Assembly: GCA_038087035.1 (NCBI GenBank)
Contig: CP051187.1
Span: 2,361,001-2,425,000, forward strand
Length of the DNA: 64,000 nt
Reading direction: 5' to 3'
Origin: Gloeotrichia echinulata CP02
Lineage (GTDB): Bacteria; Cyanobacteriota; Cyanobacteriia; Cyanobacteriales; Nostocaceae
This document shows positions 17,936-25,843 of the stretch, piece after piece; the stretch's first letter is position 1; every line of letters starts with the position of its first letter. A program made the translations under genes and the position numbers. The notes under the pieces are model-generated. The model worked only from the letters and a program-made list of their open reading frames with translations, was not told where the DNA came from and made no database searches.

Positions 17936-18250
17936 CTCACCACCGAAGCCAGCCAACCTACTGTAATGAGTTTCATTTTGACATTCAGCCAACTGATGCA
18001 ACAAATTTGTATCCCCTGCAATCAAAGCTTGCTTTTTCTTCCGATTCCAGCCCTGTACCTGCTTCTCACGCTCAAAAGCATCAGCCACGCGCTTATAATA
18101 CTCACAGAAAACCAGCTTCACAGGCAACCGTTTCGCCGTGTAGTTTGCACCCTCTCCCTCTTGATGTTGCCATAGACGCCGCTCTAAATCTGTTGTACTA
18201 CCCGTGTAGTAACTACCATCAACACACTCAAGAATGTAGATATAAGCCAT
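17723..18250 (-). CDS. GIY-YIG nuclease-family protein with a repeat-encoded C-terminal tail
   Basis: Residues 1-90 form a UPF0213-type GIY-YIG domain: YIYILECVDGSYYTGSTTD, the Arg in DLERRLWQH and the Glu region in DAFEREKQVQGWNR. This family has stand-alone members of ~90 residues, possibly acting on DNA structures. Here the frame continues for another ~85 residues, ending in twelve pentapeptides of the form NLVEG, NQVEG or NLVAP encoded by the 15-bp array. The tail probably arose when repeat DNA invaded the 3' end and removed the native stop. Whether the tail is translated and tolerated is unknown. Confidence 0.8.
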   Translation of the reverse strand: MAYIYILECVDGSYYTGSTTDLERRLWQHQEGEGANYTAKRLPVKLVFCEYYKRVADAFEREKQVQGWNRKKKQALIAGDTNLLHQLAECQNETHYSRLAGFGGEQSRSLRLRSGNLVEGNQVEGNLVEGNLVEGNLVEGNLVEGNLVEGNLVEGNLVEGNLVEGNLVEGNLVAP

Positions 18251-18643
18251 AAGTTGATTTGTGCGATCGCTCGCTGTCTAGTTACTTATAAAAAGTGTTC
18301 CCTGAGCGAAGTCGAAGGGAACACTCTTTAACTAGCGCTGTCTAGTTACTTATAAAAAGTGTTCCCTGAGCGAAGTCGAAGGGAACACTCTTTAACTAGC
18401 GAAGTGAAAGCGATGTGCATGGAAATAACGTACCTGATATCCAGGAGCGTGGGTTTCGACTCCGCTCAACCCACTGGTTGAGCGTCGAGGGCTGAATCTG
18501 AGTGCGTAAGTCCTGTTTTGTATAAAAACAAATAAATAATCAATAAATTTAAAGTTAATTTAACTATAGCTTAATTTTAGTACGTATATTTCTGTTTTGC
18601 CGCAAATTTTAGCCTTACGACATTTGTGATTATTGCCTGAAAA
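18251..18643. repeat. intergenic region with a 64-bp tandem duplication (18273-18400)
   Basis: Two copies of a 64-bp unit (18273-18336, 18337-18400) each contain a hairpin GTGTTCCCT...AGGGAACAC around AGCGAAGTCGA, the same palindrome seen beside the 15-bp array. A lone TGCGTAAGTCCT end of the 1165/49971 element family lies at about 18504-18515. The rest is AT-rich without a gene. Confidence 0.8.
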
Positions 18644-19087
18644 CTACTTAAAATTGATTCGCCGAGCTTGTTGACTCCATTGTCGCACTTGCTCCACCGC
18701 CGGACATAAATCGCGGCGTTGCATTGTGGCAACCTGTAGACGTAAAATTTGCAGGTGCAATCTGTGAGCCGGAACCTCAGCCAACTGCGCCACCGAACCC
18801 ACACCTGCATGTAACAATAAACCACAATATTGTGTCCCCACACCAGGAATCCGCGCCAAATCTGCCAAAGCCACCCATTTATTGACATACTGAAGATGGA
18901 CTTGTAATTGACTTGCTAACGCCACTCTTTGTTCTAGAGTCTTCCCTAGTTTAACTAGCGCTGCTGTGGTTTTAATGCCACAATTTTGTAGTTGCGATTG
19001 TTCATCTTGACTCAATCCAGGTAATTGCTCAATCGGCCAGTCACAAGACTTGATAGGATGAGGATTATCTGTATGTTTAGGGGTCAT
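18644..19087 (-). CDS. DUF4332 helix-hairpin-helix protein
   Basis: A 147-residue protein with two helix-hairpin-helix-like units: LPGLSQDEQSQLQNCGIKTT (about 20-45) and DLARIPGVGTQYCGLLLHAG (about 75-95). This matches my memory of DUF4332 proteins in cyanobacteria. HhH motifs usually contact DNA or mediate protein contacts; no enzyme residues are seen. The start codon overlaps the stop of the upstream phzF-like gene (ATGA at 19084-19087), so the two are translationally coupled. Confidence 0.75.
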   Translation of the reverse strand: MTPKHTDNPHPIKSCDWPIEQLPGLSQDEQSQLQNCGIKTTAALVKLGKTLEQRVALASQLQVHLQYVNKWVALADLARIPGVGTQYCGLLLHAGVGSVAQLAEVPAHRLHLQILRLQVATMQRRDLCPAVEQVRQWSQQARRINFK

Positions 19088-19878
19088 GTCAACTCTCCGC
19101 GCAGGACTGTAACTGCTTGTCCACCCAGATAAACGCGATCGCCCCCAGGATAATATACCTTGACTACCCCACCGCGACTAGATGCCTGATAAGCCAAGAA
19201 CTGATCTTTTTGCAGGCGATCGCGCCAGAAAGGAGCAAGACAACAATGAGCAGCGCCAGTCACCGGGTCTTCATTTATCCCCAATCCTGGAGCAAAGAAG
19301 CGAGAAATAAAATCGTAGTCTGAACCAGGATGAGTAATGCTAGTTACAATGATATCAGACACAGGCAATGTTTTGAGTAACTGGAAATTCGGCTGTAGTT
19401 CTCGCACCAAATCTTCCGATTCCAACTCTACCAAATAACCCAGAGAATTCTCAAAGACAGATTTGTAAGCTACACCCAAAGCTTTGCTGAGTTCTGACGG
19501 TGCGACAGTTGCACAAGAAACATTCACCGGAAAATCTAACTCAATCCAGTCACCTTGAAGCTTGGCTGTTAGTACCCCGCTTTTAGTAAAAAACCGCACC
19601 ACTTCATCAACAGACAAATGACCCTCCAACCATAGCACATGGGCACTGGCTAAGGTAGCATGACCACAAAGAGGTACTTCCACCGTCGGTGTAAACCACC
19701 GCAAACCAAAGCCATCATCCTGTCTGACAATAAAAGCCGTCTCCGATAAATTCATCTCCTGGGCGACATTCTGCATCCAAGCATCATCTTGGGGTGCAGA
19801 CAAAACACATACAGCAGCAGGATTCCCAGCGAAAGCCCGATTCGTGAAAGCATCAACCTGAGTAATAATTTGTCCCAT
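19084..19878 (-). CDS. PhzF-family isomerase-like protein
   Basis: A ~264-residue protein with the PhzF/diaminopimelate-epimerase-like fold: QVDAFTNRAFAGNPAAVCVL at the N-terminus, the catalytic Glu in NLSETAFIV, PLCGHATLASAHVLW, and the second half motif GINEDPVTGAAHC. Family members isomerise or epimerise small acids; the substrate is unknown here. I prefer the ATG at 19878 because it puts QVDAFT at the family position; the upstream ATG at 19902 adds eight residues. It is coupled to the DUF4332 gene. Confidence 0.88.
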   Translation of the reverse strand: MGQIITQVDAFTNRAFAGNPAAVCVLSAPQDDAWMQNVAQEMNLSETAFIVRQDDGFGLRWFTPTVEVPLCGHATLASAHVLWLEGHLSVDEVVRFFTKSGVLTAKLQGDWIELDFPVNVSCATVAPSELSKALGVAYKSVFENSLGYLVELESEDLVRELQPNFQLLKTLPVSDIIVTSITHPGSDYDFISRFFAPGLGINEDPVTGAAHCCLAPFWRDRLQKDQFLAYQASSRGGVVKVYYPGGDRVYLGGQAVTVLRGELT

Positions 19879-19941
19879 AGGTTCAATGACGACTTCTCCC
19901 AATACTGCGTAGGTTTTGAAAATCGCAAAGCGTGAAACCTT

Positions 19942-19971
19942 TGTAGAGACGTTACATGTAACGTCTCTACA
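19942..19971. repeat. 30-bp perfect palindrome
   Basis: The palindrome with half-site TGTAGAGACGTTACA lies upstream of the phzF-like gene. Similar GTAGAGACG-type palindromes are common dispersed repeats in Nostoc-type genomes, so it is more likely a REP-like element than an operator. Confidence 0.7.
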
Positions 19972-20045
19972 TTCGTTAACCGAGTAGTATTGCGACTTCT
20001 CCCATCATTTAGATTACCTAATTTCTGCCTCTGCATGAACTCCTA

Positions 20046-20240
20046 TTGCAAGTCGATGCAATTCAATTGCGAGTCGATGCAATTCAATTGCAAGTCGATG
20101 CAATTCAATTGCGAGTCGATGCAATTCAATTGCGAGTCGATGCAATTCAATTGCGAGTCGATGCAATTCAATTGCGAGTCGATGCAATTCAATTGCAAGT
20201 CGATGCAATTCAATTGCGAGTCGATGCAATCGCATTGCAG
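20046..20240. repeat. 21-bp tandem repeat, ~9 copies, ending next to a start codon
   Basis: Nine 21-bp units of the form GTCGATGCAATTCAATTGCGA start at 20052, the last one degenerate. The unit length is a multiple of three, so every frame stays open on both strands, producing spurious frames with heptapeptide repeats. Each unit includes a GCAATTcAATTGC near-palindrome. The array ends 15 bp before the aminopeptidase P start codon. Confidence 0.95.
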
Positions 20241-20254
20241 GGTAAAATATTGTT

Positions 20255-21637
20255 ATGCTAACCCAAAATCCCCCCACCTCCCTCATCGACACCCTCCGTC
20301 ACCGCAGACAAAAACTAGCTAGCCTGATTGATTTTCCCGCAATTCTGTGGTCAGGAAACAGCAGTCCGCGTAACTTTGCGGCTAATAATTTTCCCTTTCG
20401 CGCTAGCAGTCATTTCCTTTACTTTGCCGGATTGCCATTACTAAACGCCGCTATTCGCCTAGAAGCAGGTAAACTAGAATTATTCATAGATGATCCTCAT
20501 CCCAGCAGCGCCCTTTGGCATGGACAAACACCAAATCGGGAAAAAATCGCCGAGATAATTGGCGCTGATGCAGCAAGACCAATGGCAGAATTAGAGTCAT
20601 CAATAGAAGGTGCAGCGACAATAGCTGTACAAGATGCGGCTACTTGGACACAGCAAACCCAGCTATTAAATAGATGGATTTTACCCCCAAATCCGCCCCA
20701 AGGAATTGACTTAGAATTAGCCAAGGCGATTATCTCCCTGCGCCTCACCCATGATACCGAAGCATTAACTGAGTTACGCCAAGCTGCGGTGGTGACTGTA
20801 GAAGCTCACAAAACGGGGATGGCTGCAACAGCTAAAGCCAAACGAGAATCAGAAATTAGGGCAGCGATGGAAGGAATAATTATCGCTCACAATATGACAA
20901 CATCTTACAACAGTATTGTCACAGTTCACGGCGAAGTTTTGCATAATAACCAATATCACCACCCCCTACAACCAGGAGATTTACTCCTAGCTGATGTCGG
21001 CGCCGAAACAGAGATGGGTTGGGCTGGCGATGTCACCCGTACTTGGCCAGTTTCTGGTAAATTTTCATCTACCCAAAGAGATATATATAATATTGTACTG
21101 GCGGCTCATGATGCGTGCATTGCCAAAATCTTTCCTGGGGTGGAGTATGAAGAGATTCATCTTTTGGCTTGCACAGTCATTGCGGAAGGATTAGTAGATT
21201 TAGGTATTTTACAAGGAAATCCCCAAGATTTAGTGGCAATGGATGCCCATGCATTGTTTTTTCCCCACGGTATTGGGCATTTACTCGGTTTAGATGTCCA
21301 TGATATGGAAGATTTAGGCGATTTAGCTGGGTATGAAGAGGGACGCCAAAGAAGCGATCGCTTTGGTTTAGGCTATCTACGTTTAAATCGTCCCCTGCGT
21401 CCAGGAATGCTGGTGACAATTGAACCGGGGTTTTATCAAGTTCCTGCCATTTTAAATGATGGTGAACTGCGCTCAAAATATTATAATGTCGTCAATTGGG
21501 AACGCTTATCTCAATTTGCCGATGTCCGAGGAATCCGCATCGAAGATGATGTTTTAGTGACAGCAGAGGGTAGTGAAGTGTTAACGGCTGCATTACCAAA
21601 TCATCCAAGTGCAGTAGAGGAATTAGTCGCTGGTTGA
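20255..21637 (+). CDS. aminopeptidase P family protein (M24 metallopeptidase)
   Basis: A 460-residue cytoplasmic enzyme that removes an N-terminal residue before proline. An N-terminal creatinase-like domain (ILWSGNSSPRNFAANNFPFR) is followed by the M24 pita-bread domain with metal ligands in ADVGAETEMGWAGDVTRTW (Asp), FFPHGIGHLLGLDVHD (His), TIEPGFYQ (Glu) and GIRIEDDVLV (Glu). All five ligands appear present. A 21-bp tandem repeat ends 15 bp before the ATG, leaving only a weak AGGGT as ribosome binding site. Confidence 0.93.
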   Translation: MLTQNPPTSLIDTLRHRRQKLASLIDFPAILWSGNSSPRNFAANNFPFRASSHFLYFAGLPLLNAAIRLEAGKLELFIDDPHPSSALWHGQTPNREKIAEIIGADAARPMAELESSIEGAATIAVQDAATWTQQTQLLNRWILPPNPPQGIDLELAKAIISLRLTHDTEALTELRQAAVVTVEAHKTGMAATAKAKRESEIRAAMEGIIIAHNMTTSYNSIVTVHGEVLHNNQYHHPLQPGDLLLADVGAETEMGWAGDVTRTWPVSGKFSSTQRDIYNIVLAAHDACIAKIFPGVEYEEIHLLACTVIAEGLVDLGILQGNPQDLVAMDAHALFFPHGIGHLLGLDVHDMEDLGDLAGYEEGRQRSDRFGLGYLRLNRPLRPGMLVTIEPGFYQVPAILNDGELRSKYYNVVNWERLSQFADVRGIRIEDDVLVTAEGSEVLTAALPNHPSAVEELVAG

Positions 21638-21697
21638 TTTTATCATAGTTCACCCGTAAAGGTCAACTTTTGAACCCTGTCGGCAAATGCTGCGTTG

Positions 21698-22099
21698 TTA
21701 GAGCGAAGGGGTAATAAGACGTAAATTGGAAATTTCTCGAAAATCTTTGATATTGTGAGTAACTAGCGATAAGTTATGGCGGATAGCTGTTGCTGCAATC
21801 CAGGCATCTTGAGGAGAAATGACCCGTCCTGCACTTTGTTGATCGGCACGAATCTGTGCCCATTCCCGACAGAGGGGTTGATCAACTGGAATGATGATAT
21901 AATCCGACAAGTATTGCTCTAGTTGTGCGAGGCGACGAGCGCCCCACTTACGCAGGATTGCCCATTGAAAAAGTTCGGCAACGGTCATGAATGAAAGTGC
22001 CAATTCATTACCTGTTAAAAGTGGGATGTAAGGATCGGCATAGTCGCTGCCTTTGAAGATGAAGGAGGCAATGTCGGTATCGATTACCAAAAGACTCAT
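21698..22099 (-). CDS. PIN-domain toxin (VapC-like)
   Basis: A 133-residue PIN-domain ribonuclease with acidic metal ligands in VIDTDIASF (Asp near residue 6), VAELFQW (Glu) and SPQDAWIAATA (Asp), plus a final THNIKDF. These are the usual VapC catalytic positions. It lies 10 bp downstream of a 97-residue protein in the expected antitoxin position. Type II toxin of this class usually cut tRNA or rRNA; the target here is unknown. Confidence 0.88.
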   Translation of the reverse strand: MSLLVIDTDIASFIFKGSDYADPYIPLLTGNELALSFMTVAELFQWAILRKWGARRLAQLEQYLSDYIIIPVDQPLCREWAQIRADQQSAGRVISPQDAWIAATAIRHNLSLVTHNIKDFREISNLRLITPSL

Positions 22100-22109
22100 G
22101 GAAGTTTCC

Positions 22110-22403
22110 TTAAATTAACTCTTGGCGTTGTTCCTGCAGGAAGGAGAGAAAGTCTTCAATGGAATCTTCTTGAGGCCAAAAGTCAGCGGCGAGATCCTTG
22201 ATATTCTCAACCGTTGTAGGGTTTTGGGTGGTAAGCAACTGCTTGATTGTGATCCCGTGGCGAAACTGGTCATTGAGCATTTTCAGGTAAGTTTGGGAAT
22301 TCAAGGATGAATCACCAAGTATGAGGATTTGGAGGAGTTGTTGGCGCTCTTTAGGTGAGAGCGATTGGATGAGAGTCAGCGCAGCTTCGAGTTGTGGTGT
22401 CAT
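22110..22403 (-). CDS. putative antitoxin of the PIN-domain pair
   Basis: A 97-residue, mostly helical acidic protein (LTLIQSLSPKERQQLLQILI at the N-terminus) with no recognised DNA-binding ribbon. It is called an antitoxin because it sits immediately upstream of the PIN-domain gene in a two-gene unit. A Trp/Asp/Glu-rich C-terminal segment (ADFWPQEDSIEDFLSFLQEQ) could wrap the toxin. Confidence 0.7.
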   Translation of the reverse strand: MTPQLEAALTLIQSLSPKERQQLLQILILGDSSLNSQTYLKMLNDQFRHGITIKQLLTTQNPTTVENIKDLAADFWPQEDSIEDFLSFLQEQRQELI

Positions 22404-22713
22404 GGTAAGGAGTTTCCCATATACAAAGAGTATTTATACAGCATTTTTATACGTAATTTTGTCAACCCGGATATTACACATTCATTATTTTAACCCATTG
22501 AAATGGGTTAATCATTTGTTAGCTTACAGCTATTTTCAGGTAAATGAACCACATTTTTATATCTCACGCAAACGTGTTCGTAGAGAAGGCGCATGAGCGG
22601 AGCGTGCCGTAGGGAAGTAACAAAGAAATACAGATATAGATATCGGCGTGTGGTCTAAATACCTGAAAACTGCTGTAACCCCTTGTAAAGATTGTAAAAT
22701 ACAGTCTCTACAT
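22404..22713. other. intergenic region upstream of the PIN toxin-antitoxin pair
   Basis: No gene is visible. A small hairpin AACCCATT...AATGGGTT lies near 22492-22509, and a run with GCGCATGAGCGGAGCGTGCC (about 22591-22610) is a fragment of a dispersed repeat. The toxin-antitoxin promoter should lie between 22404 and 22470. Confidence 0.45.
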
Positions 22714-23013
22714 TCATGTTCCAAGATGTCTATTAGAAATCTCCATTTGCGCTAAATAATATGCCCACATCATTCTTCCCCAAAAACGTCCCAACGATAG
22801 CACAAACCACCCACCAAAGCCAACAATAAAAAACGTAATCCCGCCAACTACTGACGCAAGCAACGAAAACAAAAATAGCATCACTAACACACCTATTTTT
22901 GCTAACACATAGTCACCTAAATTTCGCAATATAAATTTAAAGTGTGCAAAGATATTTATTGTTTCAAGAAATGAGTTTTTTGTCGCACAACGCAACGCCA
23001 TTGACGGAACCAT
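22714..23013 (-). pseudogene. membrane protein fragment (DUF4013-like C-terminus)
   Basis: A 99-residue frame with two or three hydrophobic segments (IGVLVMLFLFSLLASVV, GITFFIVGFGGWFVLSL) and a terminal WAYYLAQ, reminiscent of the C-terminal part of DUF4013 membrane proteins. Such proteins are usually more than 200 residues. The N-terminal side is cut off 12 bp away by a MITE-like element at 23025, so I read this as the 3' remnant of a disrupted gene. The family assignment is tentative. Confidence 0.4.
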
Positions 23014-23024
23014 CAGGAAAACTA

Positions 23025-23220
23025 GGTTCTTGCGTACTTAGCGTGCTAAATATGTTGAAAAATAAGCTTGAACTCCTTGCTGGGATAAGATGACAGCCAT
23101 TATTTACTGCCTTTTAGGTCTGATGATTAAAATTTTGGCTATAAGCGCCTGTAAGCCTTGATTTTAAAACAAAGTTATCGACTGTAATTAAAAATTTAGC
23201 ACGTTAAGTACGCAAGAACC
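23025..23220. mobile_element. 196-bp MITE with the ends of the local ISL3-type insertion sequence
   Basis: The element begins GGTTCTTGCGTACTTAGCGT and ends with the reverse complement form ACGTTAAGTACGCAAGAACC, nearly identical to the two ends of the ISL3 element at 37632-38929. It has no coding capacity. It could be mobilised in trans by that transposase. No clear target duplication is visible. Confidence 0.8.
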
Positions 23221-23304
23221 ACAAATATAGACTTTTAGGGTGCGTCAGCTGTAAGAATTGGGCAATTTGATAGCTAGTGCGATCGCGTTTATCAGATAAG
23301 GATT

Positions 23305-23472
23305 TTAAAAATGAGATGCGTTTCCCTTGAACCACACTTCACCCTCTGCTGTGCCTGTGTATTGGCTATTAGACCAAACCACTACTGTAGAGCGTTCAAC
23401 ATCTGGACGAATAAGAATTTGCGACACAAAGCGACTGTATTCTGACAAAGATTGCAGAGGGTTTTCGCTCAT
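23305..23472 (-). pseudogene. truncated TumE/DUF6516-like toxin
   Basis: A 55-residue frame (MSENPLQSLSEYSRFVSQIL, STVVVWSNSQYTGTAEGEVW) resembles the N-terminal third of TumE (DUF6516) toxins, which are usually over 100 residues. It stops early at 23305. It starts 3 bp after the stop of the upstream 89-residue gene, the normal arrangement of a two-gene toxin unit. Truncation suggests an inactive toxin. The assignment is from memory of the family and needs a profile search. Confidence 0.5.
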
Positions 23473-23475
23473 ACT

Positions 23476-23745
23476 CTAATAAATTGGCTGAAAACGAAGG
23501 GTTTCAGCTAACTCGCGTTGATTTATCTGCTCCGTATATGACTGCTTTCGGCGAAGCCATGTTTCATATATACCCTTCCAGCGACTAAAGTCAGTACGGG
23601 TTTCGTCATATTCATCATAGCGGGCGAGGGTACCAGCAAAGAGCGCTTTGTAGAAATCCTCGCTCAGAACACCATATTTTTCCTCATAGAGAGTCAATCG
23701 GCGCTCCAGCAGTTTCATCTCAATCACAAGTTCATGAATTTCCAT
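23476..23745 (-). CDS. small helical protein, probable antitoxin partner of the TumE-like fragment
   Basis: An 89-residue protein starting MEIHELVIEMKLLERRLTLY, predicted coiled-coil-like in the first half, then YDEYDETRTDFSRWKGIYE. The start at 23745 is chosen over an upstream ATG at 23784 because the protein then begins directly with the helical part. Its position just before a TumE-like toxin fragment suggests an antitoxin, which would explain why it stayed intact while the toxin decayed. Confidence 0.6.
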   Translation of the reverse strand: MEIHELVIEMKLLERRLTLYEEKYGVLSEDFYKALFAGTLARYDEYDETRTDFSRWKGIYETWLRRKQSYTEQINQRELAETLRFQPIY

Positions 23746-23863
23746 TATCTGTACACGGTAAAATGTATCTATTCCAAACCACAAGGTTAGATTACATTAT
23801 CCTAACCCGACCCTGCGGTTGAGCATTATCAGCTGTGTGACACAGGTCTATTGTTAACAAATT

Positions 23864-24535
23864 ATGGCAAATCAAACCCTGGGACTAGAAAAAGACTTAT
23901 ATAATTATCTCCTATCTGTATCCCTGCGAGAACCGGAAATCTTAACCCAATTACGCCAAGAAACAGCCCAGCATCCAATGGCGATAATGCAAATTGCACC
24001 GGAACAGGGTCAGTTTATGGCGTTGTTGGTGCAGTTGTTAGGTGCGAAAAAAACTCTAGAGTTAGGTGTATTTACTGGCTATAGTACGCTAGTAGTTGCC
24101 TTGGCGTTACCGAAAGATGGTAAAGTTGTCGCCTGTGATGTCAGTGAAGAATTTACGGCGATCGCTCGGCGTTATTGGCAGCAAGCAGGGGTAGGAGATA
24201 AAATTGACTTGCACATCGGACCTGCCCTAGAGACCTTAGATAAATTCTTGGCAGATGGAGAAGCAGAAAGCTTTGATTTTGCCTTCATCGATGCCGACAA
24301 GAGTAATTATGATGGTTATTATGAGCGATCGCTACAGTTAGTGCGTCCGGGTGGACTAATTGCGATCGATAATGTTCTCTGGTCAGGTAGGGTCGCCGAT
24401 CCCGAAGTACAGGATAATAGAACTAACCAGATTCGCGCCTTTAATCAGAAGCTGCATCAAGATGAACGAATCACCCTGAGTTTGCTACCCATTGCCGATG
24501 GTTTGACATTAGCGCGGAAGAATTCAAAAAATTAA
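23864..24535 (+). CDS. class I SAM-dependent O-methyltransferase
   Basis: A 223-residue protein of the catechol-type O-methyltransferase family. SAM-binding motif I is LELGVFTGYSTLVVALALP (about residues 65-85), followed by VACDVSEEF, and the metal/substrate motif DFAFIDADKSNYDGYYE (about 143-160). Family enzymes methylate caffeoyl-CoA-like or catecholic hydroxyls using Mg. The natural substrate in cyanobacteria is not known in general. It is a single gene with no obvious partner. Confidence 0.9.
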   Translation: MANQTLGLEKDLYNYLLSVSLREPEILTQLRQETAQHPMAIMQIAPEQGQFMALLVQLLGAKKTLELGVFTGYSTLVVALALPKDGKVVACDVSEEFTAIARRYWQQAGVGDKIDLHIGPALETLDKFLADGEAESFDFAFIDADKSNYDGYYERSLQLVRPGGLIAIDNVLWSGRVADPEVQDNRTNQIRAFNQKLHQDERITLSLLPIADGLTLARKNSKN

Positions 24536-24622
24536 CTTCAGTTAGTCCTCAATAGTAACGTACCGCAAATTTATTGATCGTGCGTAAAACCCCATCCCCA
24601 GGTGTCTGTGGATGTAAGCACG

Positions 24623-24657
24623 GTTAATTGAAGGGGTTCGATACCCCTTCAATTAAC
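24623..24657. repeat. perfect hairpin at the left end of the IS605-type element
   Basis: Arms GTTAATTGAAGGGG and CCCCTTCAATTAAC enclose a 7-base loop. It lies 22 bp after the tnpA stop, so it may be the subterminal hairpin recognised by the Y1 transposase or a tnpA terminator. Confidence 0.7.
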
Positions 24658-24679
24658 ACTCTCCCTTCGGGTAAGCGAG

Positions 24680-25084
24680 TTAACCTCTGTCTTTCTGAGT
24701 CTCAATGTACCGCTTCACTGCTTCTTGGGAGACTCCGCCAACAGATGAGTAAAACGTGCCATCACTCCACATCCCTGAACCCCAAAAGCGACGTTTTTTA
24801 AGGTCTTTAAACGTATTAAATATATGCACAGCCGAAATTGATTTCATGGTTTTAGCGATTTCTACTGGTGCGGTGGTGTGGTCTGCCTGTACAAATACAT
24901 GAACGTGGTCAGGCATTATTTCCAATGCGTGAAGTATCCATCCATAGGTTTTACAGGTTTCCCCGATGATGCGTTTTAACTCCACCTCTACAGCGCCTTC
25001 AAGGATTTGATGACGGTATTTGGGGCAAAAAATAATGTGGTATCCCAGACAATGTAAGCTTTGTGAGCTTGATAGTATTTCCAT
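24680..25084 (-). CDS. tnpA: IS200/IS605 family Y1 transposase TnpA
   Basis: A 134-residue HUH/Y1 transposase: SLHCLGYHIIFCPKYRHQIL at the N-terminus, the HUH motif in PDHVHVFVQ, RRFWGSGMWSDGTFYSS, and the catalytic Tyr in AVKRYIETQ near the C-terminus. It cuts and joins single-stranded element ends. Length and residues look intact, so the element may still be active. Confidence 0.95.
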   Translation of the reverse strand: MEILSSSQSLHCLGYHIIFCPKYRHQILEGAVEVELKRIIGETCKTYGWILHALEIMPDHVHVFVQADHTTAPVEIAKTMKSISAVHIFNTFKDLKKRRFWGSGMWSDGTFYSSVGGVSQEAVKRYIETQKDRG

Positions 25085-25264
25085 TTTTAGTGTATATCGA
25101 CAAAATATATAAACCTTGTGATATACTCAGTTTACCACCGCCAGTTGTTCATGGGGGAAACCCCCAAGACCACACTGGCTCAGGAAATAAAATGCCTGCG
25201 TAGTGCTGACACACCACACAGGCTACTCCTGAAGCCGATTAAACTAAGCAGGAGCAAATCAATT

Positions 25265-25447
25265 ATGCCAGATCCAAGATATTTAAACGATCCAGAAGAA
25301 GAAAGCGAACCTTGGACAGAACCTATTCAAGCTGAAGACGACCGATCGGCAGAGGAAACCTGCCAAGAATTAGCCAATGATTACAACGTCGAATTAACGG
25401 ATGTAACTTATCAAGGCGGGAACAATTACGATTGTCACTTTCAGTAG
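25265..25447 (+). CDS. small acidic passenger protein of the IS605-type element
   Basis: A 60-residue acidic protein beginning MPDPRYLNDPEEESEPW. The frame is open further upstream (to 25118), but the ATG at 25265 begins the compositionally distinct acidic part and follows AGGAG at 25251-25255. I do not recognise it. It lies inside an insertion sequence, between tnpA and tnpB, 9 bp before the next passenger gene, so the three plus-strand genes form one unit. Confidence 0.5.
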   Translation: MPDPRYLNDPEEESEPWTEPIQAEDDRSAEETCQELANDYNVELTDVTYQGGNNYDCHFQ

Positions 25448-25456
25448 GAGCAAAAT

Positions 25457-25843
25457 ATGAGAATTACTGACAGATTACCAGGAACATCAATTTGGAACAA
25501 AAATCAAGGATGGGTATGTGAGCCACTTCCTGTGCTTGAAGCAAATCAAATAGCCGTAACTATTAACGTTAAAAGCGGAATATCTCAGTCACAGCTAGAA
25601 CAGTCCTTGGATTCGTTAGGAATAGTATCACACTACTATTATTTAGGAGAAAATGATCCTAAAAACCCAAGAGCCGCTAATCTTGTTTACTTAGCTAAAG
25701 TATGTCATTCATACGGTGAATTGCTGGAAACTATAGGCGTCTTGCAGTCGGCAAACATACCAGTAAACGCTATCTCTGTAATAACTCCTCAGTTGCAAAA
25801 ACTGGCAACATTTAAGCAGTTTGAGCAGAGGCAAACAGCGTAA
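25457..25843 (+). CDS. unknown passenger protein of the IS605-type element, overlapping tnpB
   Basis: A 128-residue protein (MRITDRLPGTSIWNKNQGW at the start, VTINVKSGISQSQLEQSLDS in the middle) with an alpha/beta look and a hydrophobic repeat around ETIGVLQSANIPVNAISVIT. AGGAG precedes the start. Its TAA overlaps the tnpB start (TAATG at 25841-25845), so tnpB is probably translated by coupling. IS605 elements normally carry only tnpA and tnpB; I do not recognise this gene. Confidence 0.65.
   Translation: MRITDRLPGTSIWNKNQGWVCEPLPVLEANQIAVTINVKSGISQSQLEQSLDSLGIVSHYYYLGENDPKNPRAANLVYLAKVCHSYGELLETIGVLQSANIPVNAISVITPQLQKLATFKQFEQRQTA

Noticed and set aside
18577..18888. 103-codon minus-strand frame over the DUF4332 gene
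   Set aside because: It overlaps a better-supported gene in another frame.
20014..20322. Frames with MQFNCES- or LHRLAIE-type heptapeptide repeats on both strands
   Set aside because: The 21-bp unit keeps every frame open; there is no start or context supporting a gene.
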